Assembly (NCBI GenBank): GCA_038961845.1
Contig: CP152408.1
Span: 3,782,001-3,846,000, forward strand
Direction of reading: 5' to 3'
Length of the DNA: 64,000 nucleotides
DNA from: Xylophilus sp. GW821-FHT01B05
Lineage (GTDB): Bacteria > Pseudomonadota > Gammaproteobacteria > Burkholderiales > Burkholderiaceae_C
This document shows, in pieces, positions 41,266-51,388 of the stretch; the first letter of the stretch is position 1, and each line of letters starts with the position of its first letter. A program made the position numbers and the translations under genes. The notes beneath the pieces were generated by a model. That model was not told the origin of the DNA, did not search any database, and saw only the letters and a list, made by a program, of their open reading frames with translations.

Positions 41266-42718
41266 AGGCCTGCAGCAGCCCGGCGTCGAACCACTGCCCG
41301 ACCCCGCGCGCCAGGCCATCCAGCACATGCTCCAGCGTCGGCACGCCGGCGCCGAACAGCGCCTGCAGCACGGCGCCGTCTTCGAACAGGCCGTGCAGGT
41401 ACACGCCCAGCACATTGCCGCGCGCGTTCTGCCAGGCCAGGCCTTGCGGCATCACGGCCTGCGCCAGGTCGCCTGCGGCGGCCATGGCCGGGTGCTGCAC
41501 GGTCTGGCCGTGGTGGATCTCGTAGCCCTGCACGGCCACACCTGACAGCGCGCTCCAGGCGCCGGTGACATTGCCAAACACGGCCTGCGTATGGCGCACG
41601 GTCTTGGCGGGCTCGAACAGCGTCACCAGCGGCAGCAGGCCCAGGCCGGGCGCATTGCCGTCTATGCCGTGCGGGTCGACCAGCGCCTCGCCCAGCATCT
41701 GCAGGCCGCCGCATACGCCCAGCACGCGGCCACCAGCGGCGGCGTGGGCATTGATGGCCTGGTCCAGGCCTTGCGCGCGCAGCCAGGCCAGGTCGGCCGC
41801 CGTGGCTTTGGAGCCGGGCAGCACGATCCAGTCGGCGCCGTGCACGTCGGCCGGGCTGCGCGCCCACTGCAGGCGCACGCCGGGCATGTTCTTGAGCGGC
41901 TGGAACTCATCCAGGTTGCTGATGCGCGGGTAGGCGACGACGGCAATGCGGGTGTGGACCACGCCGCTGCCCGTGCTGCGGTCGTCGAACACACCGTCTT
42001 CTTCAGGCAGGCCGTGCTGCCATTGCATGGGGATGACGGCCACGGTGGGCACACCGGTGAGCTGCTGCAGCATCTCGGGGCCGGGCGCCAGCAGCGCCGC
42101 GTCGCCACGGAACTTGTTGAGCACAAAGCCCTTCAGGTGGGCACGCTCGTCTTCGGGCAGCAGCGCCCAGGTGCCGTACAGGTGGGCAAAGGCGCCGCCG
42201 CGATCGATGTCGGTCACCAGCAGGCAATCGGCGCCGGCGTGGCGCGCCACGCGCATGTTGACGATGTCGCTGGCGTGCAGGTTGATCTCGGCCGGAGAGC
42301 CCGCGCCTTCGATGACGACGATGTCGTTTTCTGCGCGCAGCTCGTCCAGCGCCTGGGCGATCACGGGCCAGACACGCTCGCTGCGGCCGCGCCAGGGCAG
42401 GCGCGACAGCTCATCGCTGACCTGGCCCAGCAGCACGACCTGGCTGCGGGTGTCGGCCTCGGGCTTGAGCAGCAGCGGGTTCATGCGCACATCCGGCACG
42501 GCGCGCGCGGCCAGCGCCTGGAAGTACTGCGCGCTGCCGATCTCGCCATGGACGCCACCGGGGCCGGCGACCACGCGCGCGTTGTTGCTCATGTTCTGCG
42601 CCTTGAAGGGCGCAACCTTGTAGCCCTGGTCGGCATACCAGCGGCACAGCGCGGTGGCCAGCCAGCTTTTTCCGGCACCGCTGGTGGTGCCCAGCACCAT
42701 GACGCAGCGGGCCGTCAT
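41201..42718 (-). CDS. cobQ: Cobyric acid synthase
   Basis: This 505-residue enzyme amidates four side chains (b, d, e, g) of adenosylcobyrinic acid a,c-diamide using glutamine and ATP. The N-terminal ATP-dependent synthase domain has GTTSGAGKSWLATAL and FKAQNMSNNA. The C-terminal class I glutamine amidotransferase domain has the nucleophile cysteine in GVCGGLQMLG and the histidine region YEIHHGQT. The start overlaps the NYN gene stop by 4 bp (ATGA). The final ~20 residues run over the dctM 3' end and look like an extension beyond the usual family length. It is the last gene of the riboswitch-headed cluster. Confidence 0.94.
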   Translation of the reverse strand: MTARCVMVLGTTSGAGKSWLATALCRWYADQGYKVAPFKAQNMSNNARVVAGPGGVHGEIGSAQYFQALAARAVPDVRMNPLLLKPEADTRSQVVLLGQVSDELSRLPWRGRSERVWPVIAQALDELRAENDIVVIEGAGSPAEINLHASDIVNMRVARHAGADCLLVTDIDRGGAFAHLYGTWALLPEDERAHLKGFVLNKFRGDAALLAPGPEMLQQLTGVPTVAVIPMQWQHGLPEEDGVFDDRSTGSGVVHTRIAVVAYPRISNLDEFQPLKNMPGVRLQWARSPADVHGADWIVLPGSKATAADLAWLRAQGLDQAINAHAAAGGRVLGVCGGLQMLGEALVDPHGIDGNAPGLGLLPLVTLFEPAKTVRHTQAVFGNVTGAWSALSGVAVQGYEIHHGQTVQHPAMAAAGDLAQAVMPQGLAWQNARGNVLGVYLHGLFEDGAVLQALFGAGVPTLEHVLDGLARGVGQWFDAGLLQAFTRTETWPARSRSAGTAPSRT

Positions 42719-43302
42719 CGCAGGCGCGGTGATTCGGGCGAGGACCCACCGAGGGCCGCCGCATCGGGAGGCGACGCCGCCCAGTCGTCGTAGTACAGAA
42801 AGTTGTGGCAGCTCTTGGCCCAGTGCCGGTTGGTGGACTTGCGCGTGCCTATGCCCACCAGGCTGCGGCCAGCGGCCTTGATGCGGTGCGATACCGGCAT
42901 GAAGTCGCTGTCGCCCCCCACCACGACGACGGTACCGATGTGCGCGTGGCGCTGCACGTCGTCCACCGCGTCCAGGCACAGCTGGATGTCTGCGCCGTTC
43001 TTGGCCGAGGCGCCCAGCGGGAACAGCTGCACCAGCTCCATCGAGGCCTGCAGCAGCGCGTCGCGGTAGCGGCCAAAGAACTGCCAGTTGCAGTAGGCGC
43101 GGTGGATGGCGATGGGGCCAAAGCTGGCCGCGCGATCGACCACGGCCTGCACGTCCACCAGCGGCTCCTGCAGGCGAAAGCGGCCGTCTGGCTTGCCATA
43201 GGCGCCCTCGCCGTAGCGGTCTTCGAACAGGCTGGCGTGCAGGTTCTCGAAGTCCCAGTACAGGGCTACGGAGCCGTTGTGGTCGCTGTCAGCCTTTGCC
43301 AA
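42715..43302 (-). CDS. NYN-domain (PIN-like) ribonuclease-fold protein
   Basis: This 195-residue protein has the NYN fold: VALYWDFENLH with an acidic residue at strand 1, IHRAYCNWQFFGRYRD, GADIQLCLDAVDD and VVVVGGDSDFMPVSHRIKAAG. The clustered aspartates are the metal-binding catalytic set of this family, thought to be RNases. No ATG lies near the domain start. A TTG at 43302, preceded by GGGAG at good spacing, is the best start and gives LAKADSDHNG. It is embedded between cobC and cobQ (22-bp gap, 4-bp overlap). A cobalamin role for such a protein is not known to me. Confidence 0.78.
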   Translation of the reverse strand: MAKADSDHNGSVALYWDFENLHASLFEDRYGEGAYGKPDGRFRLQEPLVDVQAVVDRAASFGPIAIHRAYCNWQFFGRYRDALLQASMELVQLFPLGASAKNGADIQLCLDAVDDVQRHAHIGTVVVVGGDSDFMPVSHRIKAAGRSLVGIGTRKSTNRHWAKSCHNFLYYDDWAASPPDAAALGGSSPESPRLR

Positions 43303-43324
43303 GTTTTTCTCCCATGCGTTGCAA

Positions 43325-44314
43325 TCAATCCATCGTACCGCCGGCGCGCATCGCGGCCGCCAGCGCCACCTGGCTTTGCGGCGGCAGCACGCCCAGGCGC
43401 ACATGGCCGGGCAGGCCAAAAGAGGCCGCGTCGCGCAGCTTGATGCCAGCCAGGCGCAGGCGCCGCAGTAGCGCCGCCAGGCCATCGCCGGGCACCTGGG
43501 CGCAGAAGAAGTTGGCCTGGCTGGGCAGGCAGGTCCAGCCAAAGCTGGCGCACAAATCCCGTTGCAGCGCCTTCCAGGCGCGCAGCGTGGGCAGGCTTTG
43601 CGCCAGCCATTGCGCCACGCCGGGCTCGCACCAGGCTTGCAGCAGGGCCACGCCGTGCGCGCCCAGCGGCCAGGAGGGCGCGAGCCGCTCCAGCGTGGCG
43701 GCCTCGTCCTGGGCGCCGTCGGGCGCAACCAGGTAGGCCGCGCGCACGCCCGTCAGGCCCAGCGCCTTGTTCGGGCTCCAGAGCTGCCAGACGCCTTCCA
43801 GCGCGGTGCCGTCCCAGGGGTCTGCGCCGTCCAGGCGCAGGGGCGCATAGGCGCGGTCGAGCACGCGCAGGCCGGCCGGCCCGGGTGGGTCGGCCTGGCC
43901 CAGCGGGCTGGAAGGGTCGCACTGCCAGCGCAATAGCGCGCCCTCCCCTTTGCCGTCATCAGGCGCCAGGCCCCAGGCCTGCGCCGCCTGCGCGTAGTCG
44001 CCATAGGCATGCGCCGGCAGCGCCACCCGGCGCAGGCCGCGCTGCGCGGCGCGGGCGGTGAGGCGAAAGATCGCCTCGCTGGCGCTGGCCGCCACCACGA
44101 TGCGCGCCGGCGCCACGCCGTGGCGCGCGGCCAGGCGCTCGCGCAGCGCCTGGTAGGTCGGGTCGGGGTAGCGCGTGGCGTCTGCCGCCTGCACTGCGGC
44201 CAATGCCTGCGGGCACGGGCCGCAGGCATTGGCGTTGGTAGAGAAGTCGAACGCGGCGGCGCCGCCGGCATCGGGGCCGCCGTGTGTGCGGCGCATAGGT
44301 GCGGTTCGGTTCAT
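43325..44314 (-). CDS. cobC: Threonine-phosphate decarboxylase / aminopropanol-arm enzyme
   Basis: This is a 329-residue PLP enzyme of the histidinol-phosphate aminotransferase family. In cobalamin synthesis it decarboxylates L-threonine phosphate to (R)-1-amino-2-propanol phosphate for the nucleotide loop (CobC in Pseudomonas naming, CobD in Salmonella). The N-terminus FDFSTNANACGPCP (normally S-x-N-x-N-P-x-G-P), ATRYPDPTYQALRERLA and the PLP lysine in WSPNKALGLTGVRAAYL at about residue 183 support this. The usual N-P pair is changed to N-A-C in the first motif. The start codon overlaps the cbiB stop by 4 bp. It acts with CbiB, the adjacent gene. Confidence 0.85.
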   Translation of the reverse strand: MNRTAPMRRTHGGPDAGGAAAFDFSTNANACGPCPQALAAVQAADATRYPDPTYQALRERLAARHGVAPARIVVAASASEAIFRLTARAAQRGLRRVALPAHAYGDYAQAAQAWGLAPDDGKGEGALLRWQCDPSSPLGQADPPGPAGLRVLDRAYAPLRLDGADPWDGTALEGVWQLWSPNKALGLTGVRAAYLVAPDGAQDEAATLERLAPSWPLGAHGVALLQAWCEPGVAQWLAQSLPTLRAWKALQRDLCASFGWTCLPSQANFFCAQVPGDGLAALLRRLRLAGIKLRDAASFGLPGHVRLGVLPPQSQVALAAAMRAGGTMD

Positions 44315-45255
44315 AAAAATACAAAAACCATAGCTATAAGCCCAGGCAGGACAAGGGCTAGAATCACTTTTGATGCATATTTTGTAGCGCGGGCGGTATC
44401 GGCCGCTGCGGGCTCGCGCCCGCCCGGGTGCAGCACATAGACGCCCGGCTTGCCCAGGCGCACGCCCAGGCGCAGCGCCATCGCGCCCATGGGCCAGCCG
44501 CCGTTGGGCGAGGCGGTGCGGCTCGCCTCGGCCGGCAGTGCGCGCCAGGCGGCCATGGGCGCGCCCACCAGCAGCAACACGGCGGTGATGCGCGCCGGCA
44601 GCCAGGACAGCACGTCGTCCGCCCAGGCCGCCCATTTGCCGGCCCATTCCCAGCGGCCACGGTAGCCCCACATGGCGTCGGCGGTGTTGGCAAAGCGGTA
44701 GATGGCAGCGCCGGGCAGGCCCAGCAGCGCAAACCAGAACAGCGGGGCGACGACCGAGTCGTTGAGGTTCTCGGCCAGGGTTTCGATGGCGCTTTCGCGT
44801 ACCTCTGCGGCCGACAACGCGCTGACGTCGCGGCTCACCAGACGTGCGAGCTGGGTGCGCCCGGCGTCGAGCGACTGCGCCAGCGCCACCTCGACCGCAG
44901 CCACCTCGTCACGCAGCATGCGCCAGGCAAGAAGCGGCTTCAGCAGCAGCGCCAGCAGCGGCACGGCAAGCCAGGCGGGCAATTGCAGCAGTCCCCACTG
45001 CAGCCACCATGAAACTATCAAAACAATAGCTCCCCCCCCATACCAGGCAAGGGCTCCAAGCGTAAAACGCCTGAAATCCCGCGCCAGCGGCAGGCTGCCC
45101 GCCGCCGGTGCAATGCGGCGCCCGGCCCAGCCCAGGTAGTGGCCCATCCACACCACCGGGTGCCAGGCGGCGCGCGGCTCGCCCAGCAGGCGGTCCACCA
45201 GCAGCGCCAGCGGCGGCACCAGGGCCAGCCACCAGTGGGCCTGCAGCAGGCTCAC
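44311..45255 (-). CDS. cbiB: Adenosylcobinamide-phosphate synthase
   Basis: This 314-residue inner-membrane enzyme attaches the aminopropanol arm to adenosylcobyric acid (CbiB in Salmonella naming, CobD in Pseudomonas naming). Family marks are LVDRLLGEPRAAWHPVVWMG, LARLVSRDVSALSAAEVRESAIETLAENLNDSVVAPLFWF and ANTADAMWGYR. GTG at 45255 overlaps the PepSY stop by 4 bp. Two membrane segments, at about residues 65-87 (ALAWYGGGAIVLIVSWWL) and the C-terminal helix (KVILALVLPGLIAMVFVFL), are encoded by copies of the dispersed palindromic repeat, a striking case of repeats becoming protein. The core motifs are intact, so the enzyme is probably active. Confidence 0.93.
   Translation of the reverse strand: MSLLQAHWWLALVPPLALLVDRLLGEPRAAWHPVVWMGHYLGWAGRRIAPAAGSLPLARDFRRFTLGALAWYGGGAIVLIVSWWLQWGLLQLPAWLAVPLLALLLKPLLAWRMLRDEVAAVEVALAQSLDAGRTQLARLVSRDVSALSAAEVRESAIETLAENLNDSVVAPLFWFALLGLPGAAIYRFANTADAMWGYRGRWEWAGKWAAWADDVLSWLPARITAVLLLVGAPMAAWRALPAEASRTASPNGGWPMGAMALRLGVRLGKPGVYVLHPGGREPAAADTARATKYASKVILALVLPGLIAMVFVFL
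44316..44390. repeat. Dispersed palindromic repeat, copy 3 (inside cbiB 3' end)
   Basis: The plus strand reads caaaaaccatagctaTAAGCCCAGGCA then GGACAAGGGCTAGAATCACTTTT. This matches the copy at 7859 over the ACCATAGCTA, AAGCCCAGG and CACTTTT blocks. On the minus strand it encodes the last membrane helix and stop of CbiB. Confidence 0.65.
45005..45065. repeat. Dispersed palindromic repeat, copy 4 (inside cbiB)
   Basis: The plus strand ATCAAAACAATAGCTCCC to CCAGGCAAGGGCTCCAAGCG keeps the AAACAATAGCT end and the CCAGGCAAGGGCT core shared with copy 3. A run of eight Cs replaces the spacer. In the minus-strand cbiB frame it encodes a glycine-rich turn followed by AIVLIVSWWL, an added or substituted membrane segment. 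Confidence 0.55.
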
Positions 45256-46733
45256 CGTACCGGCACCTCGGCACCGAGTGCCTGCCGCGACGGCCACGGC
45301 CATGCCGCGCGCAGCGCCCGCCAGGCCCCGACGCAGATGCCCATGCACAGCGCCATGCCCAGCAGCGACAGCCCCAGCACCAGCCCACGGCACAGCCAGG
45401 GCCGGGCCCACTGCGGCAGGGATTCCAGGCTGTGCACGCCCTGGTAGCGCCAGCGCTGCCAACTCTGCCAGCCGGCCGTGGCGTCGCTGCGCAGCAGCAC
45501 GCGGGCCGATCTGGGGTCGGCATAGGCGCGGGCGCCATCGGCCCACTCGGCGCGCCACACCGGCAGGGGCCGGGCGCCCTGCGTGGCCCATGCGGTATCG
45601 CAGACGTAGTACAGGTCGTCGTAGGCGTCCAGGCGGCGCAGCAGCGGCGCGGCGGTATCTGGCCGCAGGGCGGCCAGGGCGGCGGCCACGGTGGCTTCGG
45701 GCAGTGCCGGCAAGGGTTGCAGGGCCGCGCCGTCGTCCGCGCGCAGCAGCATCTGCCGGCCGGCTTCACGCAGCCGGTACCAGGACTCGCCGGCCACTTG
45801 CAGCACGCCCAGCTCGCGCACCGCCAGGCCGCGCAGCTCGGCCTGCGCCAGTGCCACGTTGGGGTCCAGGCTGGCCTCGACCGGCGTGCTGCCGTGCGCG
45901 GCCGCGTCGGACGGACCCAGGCCCAGCGGGCCCGAGAAGATCCAGCTGAGCATGCAGACCACCACCACCAGGCCCGGCAACTGGTACCAGCGCATGCCGC
46001 TGGGGCGCGCCCGCAGCCATTGCCGCCGGTGCAGCCACCACTGGCCCAGGCCCAGCGCCAGCGCGCCCGCAGCCAGCAGCAGCCCGACCGTCACCTGGTG
46101 CCAGTGGCGCGCGGGCGAGCGGCTGGGTGTCGGGTCCAGCCAGTGCGGAACGCTGCCAATCTGGCTCCAGAAGCGCTGCGCCAGGCGCGTGTCGCGCACC
46201 ACCTCGGCGGCACCGGCAGAGACATACAGCTCCAGCCCGTCATCGCCTTCGAGCGTTACCTTGACCAGCGGGCGATAGGGATCGAGCGCGGGCGACAAGG
46301 TCCAGGCGTCGCGCTGCAGCCACTCGGTCTGCAGCATGCGCCGGCCGCTGAAGGCCTCGGCCACGGTGCCGGCCTGGGACTCTGACAGCGGCGGCAGCAC
46401 GGCGGCGCTGCGTGCGTCCAGCACCTCCCAGTGCGGCGCCTCTGTGCCGTCGCCGCCGGCGTCACGCGCCAGCAGGCGCCACACCGGCACGCCGCCGTAC
46501 AGGCCCAGCCGGGCGTCTATCGCCAGCAGGTCGGCGCGCTGCGCGGCCTGCTGCGCGGTCAGGCAGCAGCCGGGCAGCACCTGCAGCGGCGGCAACGCAG
46601 CCAGTCGCGCGGCCGACGTGAGCGTGGGAAAGGGCACGAAGTGCAACACCAGACCGCTCGCAAACCAGGCCAGCAGCAGCAGCGCCAGCGCCACGCCCAG
46701 GCCTTGGTGCAGAAAGACGATCAGCTTTTTCAT
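45252..46733 (-). CDS. PepSY-associated membrane protein in the cobalamin cluster
   Basis: This 493-residue inner-membrane protein has an N-terminal helix (LIVFLHQGLGVALALLLLAWFASG), a central pair (VTVGLLLAAGALALGLGQWW and QLPGLVVVVCMLSWIFSGPL) and a C-terminal helix (GLVLGLSLLGMALCMGICVG), with large periplasmic loops. Membrane-flanking histidines (LHQG, ARHWHQV) fit a haem- or flavin-linked reductase of the PepSY-TM group. Placed between cobO and cbiB in a riboswitch-controlled run, it may reduce the corrinoid cobalt or a periplasmic corrinoid; that is inference. ATG 46733 was chosen over a TTG at 46751. Confidence 0.75.
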   Translation of the reverse strand: MKKLIVFLHQGLGVALALLLLAWFASGLVLHFVPFPTLTSAARLAALPPLQVLPGCCLTAQQAAQRADLLAIDARLGLYGGVPVWRLLARDAGGDGTEAPHWEVLDARSAAVLPPLSESQAGTVAEAFSGRRMLQTEWLQRDAWTLSPALDPYRPLVKVTLEGDDGLELYVSAGAAEVVRDTRLAQRFWSQIGSVPHWLDPTPSRSPARHWHQVTVGLLLAAGALALGLGQWWLHRRQWLRARPSGMRWYQLPGLVVVVCMLSWIFSGPLGLGPSDAAAHGSTPVEASLDPNVALAQAELRGLAVRELGVLQVAGESWYRLREAGRQMLLRADDGAALQPLPALPEATVAAALAALRPDTAAPLLRRLDAYDDLYYVCDTAWATQGARPLPVWRAEWADGARAYADPRSARVLLRSDATAGWQSWQRWRYQGVHSLESLPQWARPWLCRGLVLGLSLLGMALCMGICVGAWRALRAAWPWPSRQALGAEVPVR

Positions 46734-46764
46734 GTACGTGCCGCCAAGCAATGCGGGGGCCAGC

Positions 46765-47334
46765 TCAGTCCTCGATGCCCCGCTGCGCGGGGATGCCGGC
46801 CTTGAAGGCGTGCTTGACCATCTGCATCTCGGTCACGGTGTCGGCCAGCTCGATGATCTCGGGCGGGCAGCGGCGGCCGGTGAGCATGACGTGGACATCC
46901 TTGGGGCGGGCGCGCAGGGTTTCCAGCACGCCCTGCAGCGGCAGCCAGCCGTAGATCAGCGGGTAGGTGATCTCGTCCAGCACCACCAAAAAGTATTCGC
47001 CCGACAGGATGGCGGCGCGCGCCTTCTCCCAGCCGTCGCGCGCCAGTTGGGCGCTGTGCTCCAGGTCCTGGCTCTTCCAGCTGAAGCCGTCGCCCAGGCC
47101 TTCGATGGGGATACCGATCTGCTCGAACATGCGGTGCTCGCCAAAGCGCGCGCTGGGCACCTTCATGAACTGATAGATCTTCACGGCCTTGCCGCGGCCA
47201 TGCGCGCGCAGCGCCAGGCCGAAGGCGGCCGTGCTCTTGCCCTTGCCGTTGCCGGTGTTGACCAGGACCAGGCCGCGGCGCTCGCCTTCAGGCTTTTCGT
47301 AGGGTTTGCTGGACGGAGGGGTTTCGATTTGCAT
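46765..47334 (-). CDS. cobO: Cob(I)yrinic acid a,c-diamide adenosyltransferase
   Basis: This 189-residue CobO/BtuR-type enzyme transfers the 5'-deoxyadenosyl group from ATP to reduced cobalt of corrinoids. The P-loop is [24 protein letters not shown] near residue 25, and [30 protein letters not shown] and [18 protein letters not shown] are all conserved. It lies 16 bp after the CobN-like gene and 31 bp before the PepSY gene. It needs Co(I), so a reductase partner is expected; the neighbouring PepSY protein is one candidate. Confidence 0.95.
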   Translation of the reverse strand: MQIETPPSSKPYEKPEGERRGLVLVNTGNGKGKSTAAFGLALRAHGRGKAVKIYQFMKVPSARFGEHRMFEQIGIPIEGLGDGFSWKSQDLEHSAQLARDGWEKARAAILSGEYFLVVLDEITYPLIYGWLPLQGVLETLRARPKDVHVMLTGRRCPPEIIELADTVTEMQMVKHAFKAGIPAQRGIED

Positions 47335-47350
47335 GGAGGTCCTTCGAGGG

Positions 47351-50300
47351 TCAGAGGGTAACGCGGCGCGCCTGCCGGGTTTGCCAAGCGGCGCCGGCAG
47401 CGGCCACGGCCAGCATCAGCGCCCAGGCAAAGAGCTGCAGCAGGCGCGCAAGCACCGGCGTCAGGGCGGGTTCGGGATCGGGCAGGCGCTCGAGCCGCAG
47501 CGCCTGCACCGGCGCGGGCTCGACCGGCAGCGGTAGGGCCGGCGCGTCGGCCCGGGCTACGGCCAGGCCGGTGGCAACACGGGCGGCAGGCGGCGGCGGG
47601 CTGGCCGCCATGCGGTCGGCCCACTGGCGCACAGAGGGCAGCTCGACAGCCAGTGGCGCGGCGCGGGTCAGCTCGCGGTAGAGCCGGGCCAGGTCCTGCT
47701 GCGTGGCCTTGTCGGCCTGCCAATAACCCTGGCGCTGGGCCTGCACCAGGCGCTCCAGCGTCTGGGCAAAAGCTTGCGGGTGGCTGCGCAGCCAGGCGGG
47801 CAGGCCCAGGTGGTGCTTGTCCTGCACCAGCACCTCGTAGAAGCTTTGCCAGTGGTCGGAGCGGATCGCGGTCTTGTCCACTGCCTGCCAGCCCCAGGCG
47901 AACTGCACGGCTTTCAGCACCTGCAGCGTGCCGGCGTAGCCCTCGGCCTGCTGCGCCTGCAGCCAGCCGGGGTGCAGGTAGCGCGATTGCATCTCCAGCG
48001 CGATGGCGCGCTGGGCGGTTTCAGTGACCGGCTCGCCGCTGTCCTGCACCTGGTTCACGTACAGGCCCAGCGGCTCGGTGCGGCCGGCACTGCGCGCGGC
48101 AGCGGCCAGGCCGCCCAGGTACTGGAACGGGTCGTCCGAGCTGGCCATGGCATAGAGGTTGGAGCTGCGCGACATCACGGCCGCATCGGTACGGCGCAGG
48201 TGCGCGCCCAGCGCCTCGGCGGCTGCGCCAGCGGCAAGGCCTTCGACCGGGCGGCCGTCCACATAGGGCTGGCTCATGCGCTGCAAAAAGAGCTGGCCCA
48301 GGCGCGGGTCTTCGCGCTGCAGGCGCTCGTCCTGCACCGCCTCGGCAATGCCGGTGCCGTAGTCGCCTGCGGCATTGCCAAAGCTGCGGGCGCGCGCCAG
48401 CAGCGCGGCCTGCTCGGCCGGCACGCCACGGCGGCGCAGCTCGTCGGCCACCTGCTGCGTGTTGCGCGCGATGACGTTGCCGGCCGGCTCGCCCGGCTCA
48501 CCCGACGCCTGCGCGGCTGCCGCCACGGCCTGGTCCAGCAAGGCCATCAGCGCCGGGAACTGGTCGCGGTAAGAGCCGGTGACGCTCAGCAGCACATCGA
48601 CGCGCGGGCGCTGCAGCTCGGCCGCCGGAATCACCTGCACGCTGAGCGGGCGGCCCGATGCATCCCACATCGGCCGCACGCCCAGTGCAACAAAAGCCTG
48701 GGCCTCCAGCACGCCTTGTTGGCGCAGGGTTTCGCCGGCCCAGAGCGACAGCGCCAGGCGCTCGGGCATGCGCCCGCCGTGCGCGCCGCGCCAGTCCTTG
48801 AGCCAACCGGCGAACAGGGTTTGCGCCACCGCATAGGCCTGCTGCGTGGGCAGGCGCGCTGGGTCCAGGCCGGTGAGGTTGCGGCCGGTGGGCAGGCTGT
48901 CGGGGTTGCGGATCGGGTCGCCGCCATAGGCCGCGGGCACAAAGCGGCCATCAAGCGCGGCCAGCAAGCCGGGCATCTCGCCCTCGGTGGCCAAGAGCTT
49001 GTCGAGCTGCTGCGCGCGCTGCGCCAGTTGCAGCAGCGCGGCGCTGTCTATGGGTTTGCGCGCGGCGCGGTTGGGCACAGGGCCATCGCCTTGTGCCAAG
49101 GCCGGGCGCAGGTCCAGCACGCTGGCGGCCTGTGGGTCTTGCAGCGCCAGCTCCAGCCAGCGCGCGGGGCGGGCCGTGGCGATGCCGCTGTAGTCGATCA
49201 AAAAGGCCTCGTCTATGTCCTCGCCCAGGGCCTCTATCAGCGGCTTGCGCAACGCCTGCAGGATGGTCTGACGGCGCAGCGCGGCGTCAGGCACCACGCC
49301 AAACACCGCCAGCCCCTTGGGCTGCGAGCTTTGCGCGAGCTGGTCCAGGTAGGGGTGCAGGATCTCCAGAAACTCTTCGAAGTGCGCGGCGATGCGCTCA
49401 GCGCTCCAGCCCAGGTCGCGGTGCAGTTGGTGCTCGACAAACTGCGCCGTCAGCGAGCGCTCCAGCGCCGCGCGGGTCGGGCCGGCATCCACCGTTTCCC
49501 ACTCGTGCATCAGCTCGTGCATGTGCGCCATGCGGGCATTGAAGCCGGCGGGCGAGAGCACAGGCGTCTTGTGGCTCACCAGCAGCGCGCGGCCACGGCG
49601 CTTGGCGGTGAGTGCCTCGCCCAGGTTGTCGACGATGTAGGGATAGACCACGGGCACATGGTCGGCCGCGCTGGACAAAGGCAGCAGCGCGTCGTCCCAC
49701 ACGTCCAGGCCGCGCGCCTTGCCCGGCGCCCACTCCTGCGTGCCGTGGGTGCCGAAGTGGATCAGCGCGTCGGCCTGGCCGGCCCACAGATAGGTGGCGA
49801 GGTAGTGGTGCGAGAGCGCAATCTTGCTGCGGTGCGTGAAAGGGTTTTGCCCGCTGCGCAGGGTTTCCTCGCGCGGGGGCTGCGGCAGCACTGTGAGCTT
49901 GCCCACCTGCAGGCGCGGGATGACAAAGACCGGCGCGCCCTGCCAGTCCAGCACATAGCGGCTGCGCTCGGGCCGGCCCCATTGCGCGGTGATGCGCTCT
50001 TGCACCGGCTGCGGCAGCGTGGCGAACCAGGCGCGGTAGCGCGCCAGCGGCAGCGCCGCAGCCTGGCCGCTGGCCAGCAGCGCGCGCAGGTCAGAGCCGG
50101 CGTAGTAAGCGCCCAGCAACGGCTGCAGGCCAGCGATCCAGTCGGCCTCTGGCACGCGGTGCGTGTCGTAGCCGGCATCGGCCAGGCCTTGCGACACGCG
50201 CTCCAGGCTGCGCGGCACGTTCAGGAAAGAGGCGCCAAAGTTGCTGGCGCCCGGCGGGTAGTTGTAGACCATGGCGACCAGTTGCTTGCGGGCCTCGGGC

Positions 50301-51388
50301 TTGGTCTGCAGGGCCACCAGCCGGCGCGCCTTGGCGGCCACCGCCTCGGCCTGGCGCGGGATCAGCTCGGTGCGCCGGCCGTCGTCGGCCTGGGCAGCGA
50401 CCAGTATTGGGTCGATCGCGCCCGCGCCTTCGGGCTGGGCCAGGTAGAAGGGCACGTCGCCGGTGGTCAGGCCGGTGGCGTCGGCCTGCCATTGCTGCGC
50501 GTCGCCATGGCGATAAGGCTGGGTCGCCAGCAGCGGCGTGCCCCAGCGTTGCAGCAAGGCCTGCAGCTCGGCGCCGCGCGGCAGCAACTGGTGCAGCACC
50601 AGCACCCGCGCATGCGGCTGGCCGCTGCCGGGCAGCTCCAGCAAGGCCTGCAAACCCGCCGCGTCGCTGGACGCAGAAAACACCGCATAGGCCATCAGCC
50701 CCTGCGCCTGGAAGCTGCGCAGCCAGGCGTCGAGCCAGTCGGTGCCGCCATCGACGAAGTGGTAGCGGTGCACCAGCACGGCTACCGGTGGCAGATCACG
50801 CAGCGCCGGCTGGCTTTGCTGCCAGGCCGCGAGTGCTGCGGCGTTGGCAAACAGCGCGGGCGCATCGGGGTGGTACAGGCCCTGCGCCGGCCAGGGCGCG
50901 GGCGGTGGCAGCGTGGGCGGCGCTGCGCCATCGACCACGGCGCGGGCCAGCGCGACGGCCGGCGCCAGGTTGCGCTCGCTGCCGGCACGCAAATAGCCGG
51001 CCATGGGCGATTCGCCCGCCTGCGCTGCGGCAGTGACCCAGACCACGGGCCGTGGCGGCGCCGCTGCCAACGGGGCCTGCAGCAGGCCGCGCAGCCGCGC
51101 CTCGATGCTGGGGTGGCGAGCGTCGATCCAGACCATGGCGGCGCTGGCCAGCGCATCGCCAAGGGCCGTGGCATCGGCTGCGGACAGCGCGGCGCTGCCC
51201 ACGATCGGGTAATCCAGATGCCGCACCACAAAACCGGCCTGCGCGCCCAGGCGCTCGACCATGGCGGTGCGGGCGGCGGGCGTGACATCGGCGGTGATCC
51301 ACAGCAGCGTGCCCGCCGCCCGCGCGCCCTGCCCGGCCAGCGCCATGGCCAGCACAAGCAGCCAGCGCAGCACGGCAGAACGCTTCAT
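47351..51388 (-). CDS. CobN-like chelatase-family protein, exported and membrane-anchored
   Basis: This 1345-residue protein is homologous to the large subunit of cobaltochelatase/Mg-chelatase (CobN/BchH). The family core [14 protein letters not shown] lies at about residue 543, followed by [20 protein letters not shown]. Unlike cytosolic CobN it begins with a clear signal peptide ([21 protein letters not shown]) and ends with one membrane helix ([20 protein letters not shown]) plus a basic tail, so the catalytic bulk should sit in the periplasm. No CobS/CobT genes are near. It overlaps the DUF2149 gene by 4 bp and lies beside an ExbB-like gene. I infer an energised chelatase or dechelatase acting on an imported tetrapyrrole, not classic cobalt insertion. 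Confidence 0.85.
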   Translation of the reverse strand: MKRSAVLRWLLVLAMALAGQGARAAGTLLWITADVTPAARTAMVERLGAQAGFVVRHLDYPIVGSAALSAADATALGDALASAAMVWIDARHPSIEARLRGLLQAPLAAAPPRPVVWVTAAAQAGESPMAGYLRAGSERNLAPAVALARAVVDGAAPPTLPPPAPWPAQGLYHPDAPALFANAAALAAWQQSQPALRDLPPVAVLVHRYHFVDGGTDWLDAWLRSFQAQGLMAYAVFSASSDAAGLQALLELPGSGQPHARVLVLHQLLPRGAELQALLQRWGTPLLATQPYRHGDAQQWQADATGLTTGDVPFYLAQPEGAGAIDPILVAAQADDGRRTELIPRQAEAVAAKARRLVALQTKPEARKQLVAMVYNYPPGASNFGASFLNVPRSLERVSQGLADAGYDTHRVPEADWIAGLQPLLGAYYAGSDLRALLASGQAAALPLARYRAWFATLPQPVQERITAQWGRPERSRYVLDWQGAPVFVIPRLQVGKLTVLPQPPREETLRSGQNPFTHRSKIALSHHYLATYLWAGQADALIHFGTHGTQEWAPGKARGLDVWDDALLPLSSAADHVPVVYPYIVDNLGEALTAKRRGRALLVSHKTPVLSPAGFNARMAHMHELMHEWETVDAGPTRAALERSLTAQFVEHQLHRDLGWSAERIAAHFEEFLEILHPYLDQLAQSSQPKGLAVFGVVPDAALRRQTILQALRKPLIEALGEDIDEAFLIDYSGIATARPARWLELALQDPQAASVLDLRPALAQGDGPVPNRAARKPIDSAALLQLAQRAQQLDKLLATEGEMPGLLAALDGRFVPAAYGGDPIRNPDSLPTGRNLTGLDPARLPTQQAYAVAQTLFAGWLKDWRGAHGGRMPERLALSLWAGETLRQQGVLEAQAFVALGVRPMWDASGRPLSVQVIPAAELQRPRVDVLLSVTGSYRDQFPALMALLDQAVAAAAQASGEPGEPAGNVIARNTQQVADELRRRGVPAEQAALLARARSFGNAAGDYGTGIAEAVQDERLQREDPRLGQLFLQRMSQPYVDGRPVEGLAAGAAAEALGAHLRRTDAAVMSRSSNLYAMASSDDPFQYLGGLAAAARSAGRTEPLGLYVNQVQDSGEPVTETAQRAIALEMQSRYLHPGWLQAQQAEGYAGTLQVLKAVQFAWGWQAVDKTAIRSDHWQSFYEVLVQDKHHLGLPAWLRSHPQAFAQTLERLVQAQRQGYWQADKATQQDLARLYRELTRAAPLAVELPSVRQWADRMAASPPPPAARVATGLAVARADAPALPLPVEPAPVQALRLERLPDPEPALTPVLARLLQLFAWALMLAVAAAGAAWQTRQARRVTL

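Noticed and set aside
47351..51388. Plain cytosolic CobN subunit of aerobic cobaltochelatase
   Set aside because: The signal peptide, C-terminal membrane anchor, absence of CobS/CobT and presence of ExbB/DUF2149 partners do not fit that role.
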